DNA of 16,318 bases from Clostridiales bacterium (GTDB lineage: Bacteria > Bacillota > Clostridia > Peptostreptococcales > Anaerovoracaceae): the NCBI GenBank assembly GCA_009778415.1, contig WRJV01000321.1, forward strand, positions 1-16,318. Direction: 5' to 3'. Made by a program: the position numbers and the translations under genes. The notes beneath the pieces were generated by a model. It was given only the letters and a program-made list of their open reading frames with translations. It did not search any database and was not told the DNA's origin. This document shows positions 13,641-16,318 of the stretch, one piece after another; within the stretch, counting starts at the first letter, position 1, and every line of letters starts with the position of its first letter.

Positions 13641-15990
13641 CGAAATACCCTTTCGCCTCGTCCAAAATCATTTCCGCAAGGGTGTTGTTCACCAAGTACG
13701 GAGTTTTCGCCGCCAAGCACAAGCCTATTATTTTCTCCTGGGTTTCAATGCTCGGTATGCCGCCCGAAAGCATTTCGCCTCCGACGACGGCGTCATTTGA
13801 CATTGCCATGTAGAAGTTGCCTTCGGTTTCCATCGTATCCCTGATGGAGTTTACTTTCACGGCAAACCCGTCCTCCAGCCTGACGCTCTGAACGTCTTTT
13901 GAAAGCATCGTCTTCAGAAAATCCTTCGCTATGTCGATTTGCTTGCTTTTCGCGTTTATCCCTGTTATCGCAGACGGTATGAAAACATTTTCCGAAAGCC
14001 CCGGCAGCGGCAGCATGACGCAGTCGCCTCTGCGCTCGCAAGCCATGTTGGCACTCATCAGCGACCTCATGCTTGCAATTTTCCCGACATACGTGAGGAT
14101 GTTTCCAAATGCGAAGTTAAACACTTCGTTGGGGTTGCTTTCACCTACCTCGAAAGCCGGTCCCAGCCTGATCATAACGTTGCCGCCGCCGCCGCCATAA
14201 GCGCCGCCGCCTCGTCTTTCCGGCGGTGTTATCACTTCAGCCGGCGTATCGGCCATTTTTTTAATTGCTCCAAAGTATTCCGCAAGTTTATCTTCATTGA
14301 TCTCTTTACCCTCCAGCCAGCCCGGCATGCTCCCCGGCAGGAACACTTTCAGCAGGTTGTCAGCGGTCTTGTCCCCGATGATGCCTATGTCCGGGTGTGC
14401 GGCTGCAAAATTGGCAAGGCTGTCAATATTTTGCATCGCATTTGCGTTTTTTGCGTCGGCAAATATCAGCGGCAACGTGAATTTTGCCGGCACGGCATAT
14501 ATTTTTCCGTTCTTTTCAAACGCCCTGAGCACGTTTTCGACCACCTGCTCTTTGCTTGACTCTTCGTTGACTATGTCTGTCACGTCGAGAAAAACCCCTT
14601 TTTCGATGTAGTTGTCCGCGTTCAGCCCGTCCAGCATGATGATGTCAGGGCCGTTCCCCGCCATTATCTCAGTGTTCAATACTTTTGTTATGTCTGTCAC
14701 TGTTGCGCCTTCTTCGCCCATCCCTACCTGTATGTTGACCTTTGTGTCAGGGTGCATTTTCTGGAAAATGCCCGCAGCCTGCCGCAGCGTCCTGTTTTCG
14801 TTCAGCGTGAACACCACCAGCTCGTTCTCGGGCCTGGCTGCGATGTTTGGGTCGTAAGTGAAATGGTGAAGCTTCGACTCGCCCCCGTCAAATGAAACGA
14901 GGAAGAACTCCCCTTCGGCAATTTCGACAAACCACTGGAAAAAATCGTTGGGCATCGAAAGCGAAGTCAAGTCACCGTCGATAATCTTTTCAAATATGCT
15001 TCCATCAGGCAACATGCGGAAAACGCCGCTGGAATTGTATAGGTAAACCGCCCCTGAAAGGCCTGCCGCAATGCTTGTCTGGGCAGTAAAGCTGTCAAAG
15101 CTCAAGCTCGCCTCCTGTTCAAATGTCTCCCCGTCGTAGACCAGTATTGAATTGCTGCTTGTTTCGCAGATGTATATCTTGTTCCCCGAAACCGTGAACT
15201 CTTCGGGCTGCATGTCTCCGTATTTCCTCTTGTATGCGCCGTCCGGCCCGTACTGGACTATGCCCATTCCGTACTGGCCGACAACCATGTCGCCGTTATT
15301 GAGGAACTTCATAGTTGACATCATCATGATGCCCCTATCTCCGGTAGCCCAGTTCACGTCAACCTCTTCAAGGGAATCTCCTGTAATTTTGTAAATGTGC
15401 AAAGTGTTGTTTTGCGGCCCGCCCATTATGGCGCCGCCCTGTGGCGGTCCATCTTGCGTCTGCCCTTGTACCCTTTGCGGCTCGCCTTGCGTCTGCCCTT
15501 GTACCCTTTGCGGCTCGCCTTGGGCCTGCCCTTGTACCCTTTGCGGCTCGCCTTGCGTCTGCTCTTGTACCCTTTGCGGTTCGCCTTGGGCCTGCTCTTG
15601 CGGTGGTTCCTGTCCGCCCATCCTCCTGATTGGCATGTCCCCAAATTCCAGGGTGGCAACAAAAATTTCACCGGCGCTGTTTGCTGCCATGCTCTGCAGC
15701 ATTTCGCTCTCATCCAGTTCCCACCCTACGTCTTTCTTTTCCCACGATGCGCCATCTCTCGTCGTATACAGCATAATGCCGTCCTCGCTTCGCGTATATA
15801 TGTCCAAGCTGCCGTCACCGCCGGGGAACTGAGCAATCACGCTACCTGCGCCATCCGGCAGGTCCAGTATTTCCTCAACGTACCTGCCCATAGGTATGTT
15901 GCTGGTATTGTCCGGCCCTCCGCACCCGGCAAGGGGCATGAGGCAAACTACAAGTGCCAATGCTATCAAACTTTTAAACCCTCGTCTCAT
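13570..15990 (-). CDS. large fusion lipoprotein: propeller-like N-domain plus family 1 solute-binding domain
   Basis: An 806-residue lipoprotein, about twice the size of an ordinary family 1 binding protein. The signal peptide ends in LAGC (Cys23). Residues 36-380 contain repeated short beta-strand motifs with hydrophobic/aromatic and Gly-Asp turns (LYTTRDGASWEKKDV, MKFLNNGDMVVGQYG, KIYICETSSNSILVYDG, AVYLYNSSGVFRMLPDG, EFFLVSFDGG). These suggest a beta-propeller-like domain, interrupted by five Gln/Pro-rich 11-residue repeats (131-185). Residues 388-800 are a solute-binding protein: LVVFTLNENRTLRQAAGIFQ, MAGNGPDIIMLDGLNADNYI, VPAKFTLPLIFAD, and a C-terminal AKDFLKTMLS segment. A Gly-rich loop (591-604) is coded partly by five GGC codons. 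Start: ATG 15990 with AAAGGAG nine bases upstream. First gene of the operon. The ligand is unknown; the propeller call is inference. Confidence 0.82.
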   Translation of the reverse strand: MRRGFKSLIALALVVCLMPLAGCGGPDNTSNIPMGRYVEEILDLPDGAGSVIAQFPGGDGSLDIYTRSEDGIMLYTTRDGASWEKKDVGWELDESEMLQSMAANSAGEIFVATLEFGDMPIRRMGGQEPPQEQAQGEPQRVQEQTQGEPQRVQGQAQGEPQRVQGQTQGEPQRVQGQTQDGPPQGGAIMGGPQNNTLHIYKITGDSLEEVDVNWATGDRGIMMMSTMKFLNNGDMVVGQYGMGIVQYGPDGAYKRKYGDMQPEEFTVSGNKIYICETSSNSILVYDGETFEQEASLSFDSFTAQTSIAAGLSGAVYLYNSSGVFRMLPDGSIFEKIIDGDLTSLSMPNDFFQWFVEIAEGEFFLVSFDGGESKLHHFTYDPNIAARPENELVVFTLNENRTLRQAAGIFQKMHPDTKVNIQVGMGEEGATVTDITKVLNTEIMAGNGPDIIMLDGLNADNYIEKGVFLDVTDIVNEESSKEQVVENVLRAFEKNGKIYAVPAKFTLPLIFADAKNANAMQNIDSLANFAAAHPDIGIIGDKTADNLLKVFLPGSMPGWLEGKEINEDKLAEYFGAIKKMADTPAEVITPPERRGGGAYGGGGGNVMIRLGPAFEVGESNPNEVFNFAFGNILTYVGKIASMRSLMSANMACERRGDCVMLPLPGLSENVFIPSAITGINAKSKQIDIAKDFLKTMLSKDVQSVRLEDGFAVKVNSIRDTMETEGNFYMAMSNDAVVGGEMLSGGIPSIETQEKIIGLCLAAKTPYLVNNTLAEMILDEAKGYFDGEKDLDQTIADIRERTKIYLAE
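15436..15600 (-). repeat. 33-bp in-frame minisatellite (11-residue repeats)
   Basis: Five units of 33 bases encode Q-x-Q-x-Q-G-E-P-Q-R-V (residues 131-174, four near-perfect units differing at E/G and A/T), followed by a decayed fifth unit ending DGPPQG. The first four units span 15469-15600. The unit length is a multiple of three, so gain or loss of copies keeps the reading frame. Codon-level identity between units suggests recent expansion. Confidence 0.9.
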
Positions 15991-16017
15991 TTTTCAATAC
16001 TCCTTTGCATAACTAAA

Positions 16018-16033
16018 GCGGGCTGTCGCCCGC
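16018..16033. other. GC hairpin in the leader of the lipoprotein operon
   Basis: GCGGGC (16018-16023) and GCCCGC (16028-16033) pair around a four-base loop. It lies between the -10 box and the AAAGGAG site (16000-16006) of the operon. On the transcript it is followed by only TTTAG, so a full terminator is doubtful; an mRNA-stabilising or attenuator role is possible. It closely resembles the hairpin at 3634-3648. Confidence 0.5.
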
Positions 16034-16062
16034 AACCAGTAAAAAACATGAATTGCATCTAT

Positions 16063-16068
16063 ATTATA
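16063..16068 (-). promoter_or_regulatory. -10 element for the fusion-lipoprotein operon
   Basis: A perfect TATAAT on the minus strand, 73 bases before the ATG at 15990. At 16-18 bases upstream I find no recognisable -35 (AGGATT-like), so the promoter may need an activator or another sigma factor. Confidence 0.45.
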
Positions 16069-16318
16069 CCTGCATTATCTCTAAAAATCCTCTAATTTCT
16101 GTGGAGATTGTGTGTAGATTGCATGGAGGTCCTCACCTTATGCTTGGTAGTGATTGGCTTACTTGACTTGGTGATCAAATTCATAAGCTTAATAATAAGC
16201 TTGCAAAAAAGAAACAACCGCCACAATTATAAAGTGGTCCCCATGTCAAGGACATTTTAAAATAACCACTTAGAAAAAACAAAAAAACGTTGTATCCTTT
16301 AATTAATGCAGGGGTCCG
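16069..16318. other. noncoding region upstream of the lipoprotein operon
   Basis: No gene of credible length in either strand; stops occur in all frames. It holds a palindrome AAGCTTA/TAAGCTT at 16185-16202 (four-base centre) next to an A-run, and the inverted-repeat cluster at 16231-16271. Base composition is far more AT-rich than the neighbouring genes. Confidence 0.6.
16231..16271. repeat. nested inverted repeats, possible insertion-sequence end
   Basis: AAGTGGT (16232-16238) pairs with ACCACTT (16265-16271). Inside lie ATGTC/GACAT (16243-16247 and 16251-16255) around a three-base loop, and the perfect 10-bp palindrome ATTTTAAAAT (16254-16263). Sequences such as AAAGTGGTCC with TGTC/GGACA resemble terminal repeats of IS3-type elements, but no transposase is in view. 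This identification is a guess from general pattern. Confidence 0.3.

Noticed and set aside
14182..14213. GGC triplet run as a regulatory or unstable repeat
   Set aside because: Only five plus three Gly codons, separated by other codons, in a plausible Gly-rich loop; too short to treat as a separate element.
15397..16095. Long plus-strand frame of 232 codons opposite the fusion lipoprotein start
   Set aside because: It is the mirror of the 33-bp repeat region, giving low-complexity LRLPLYP units. It has no binding site and the minus-strand gene is fully supported.
16100..16130. Tiny leader-peptide frame on the minus strand after a GAGG-like site (ten codons, MQSTHNLHRN)
   Set aside because: It lies upstream of the only clear -10 box, has no amino-acid bias that fits attenuation, and frames this short occur by chance.
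16140..16166. Eight-codon plus-strand frame after GGAGGT (MLGSDWLT)
   Set aside because: Too short, no promoter, and no similarity recognised.
16226..16249. Minus-strand TTGACA followed by TATAAT as promoter of the lipoprotein operon
   Set aside because: The spacer is 12 bases (16232-16243), too short for sigma-A, and the site is about 240 bases from the gene.

Overview
The window looks like a chromosome segment from a Gram-positive anaerobe of the Bacillota, most likely a Clostridia-type organism. Evidence: three solute-binding proteins carry lipoboxes, Shine-Dalgarno sites are strong (AAAGGAG, AGGAGG), promoters are sigma-A-like, the small YdbC/PC4-type gene is typical of Bacillota, and a NupNOPQ-type nucleoside importer lies next to xpt. 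The exact lineage cannot be read from the sequence. No rRNA, tRNA, CRISPR array or intact mobile element was seen.

Layout. (1) 1-1304, minus: the N-terminal 434 residues of a secreted von Willebrand factor A (VWA) protein that runs off the left edge. (2) 1669-2574, plus: an orphan amino-acid-type substrate-binding lipoprotein followed by a strong hairpin terminator. (3) 2710-2952, minus: a YdbC/PC4-like ssDNA-binding protein. (4) 3096-3626, plus: a PAP2-family membrane phosphatase, promoted divergently from the YdbC-like gene. (5) 3657-8904, minus: an operon encoding a BMP-family lipoprotein, a double-NBD ATPase, two permeases and a DJ-1/PfpI protein. (6) 9054-9626, plus: xpt, xanthine phosphoribosyltransferase, divergent from the transporter operon. 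The two promoters are back to back, so the module reads as purine nucleoside/nucleobase uptake plus salvage. (7) 9619-15990, minus: five tightly packed or overlapping genes. They encode a propeller-like/solute-binding fusion lipoprotein, two MalF/MalG-type permeases, a HlyD/MacA-type adaptor and a MacB-topology membrane protein. No ATPase gene accompanies them in the window. (8) 15991-16318: a noncoding leader with a -10 box, a GC hairpin and dense inverted repeats that may be the end of an insertion sequence.

The most unusual part is region 7. It combines parts of a carbohydrate-type importer with parts of a MacAB-type export or mechanotransmission machine in one apparent transcript. Its lead gene is a large fusion lipoprotein with an in-frame 33-bp minisatellite. 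The second point of interest is the xpt/nucleoside-transporter intergenic region, which has a 15-bp-phased direct repeat and a leader too short for a purine riboswitch.
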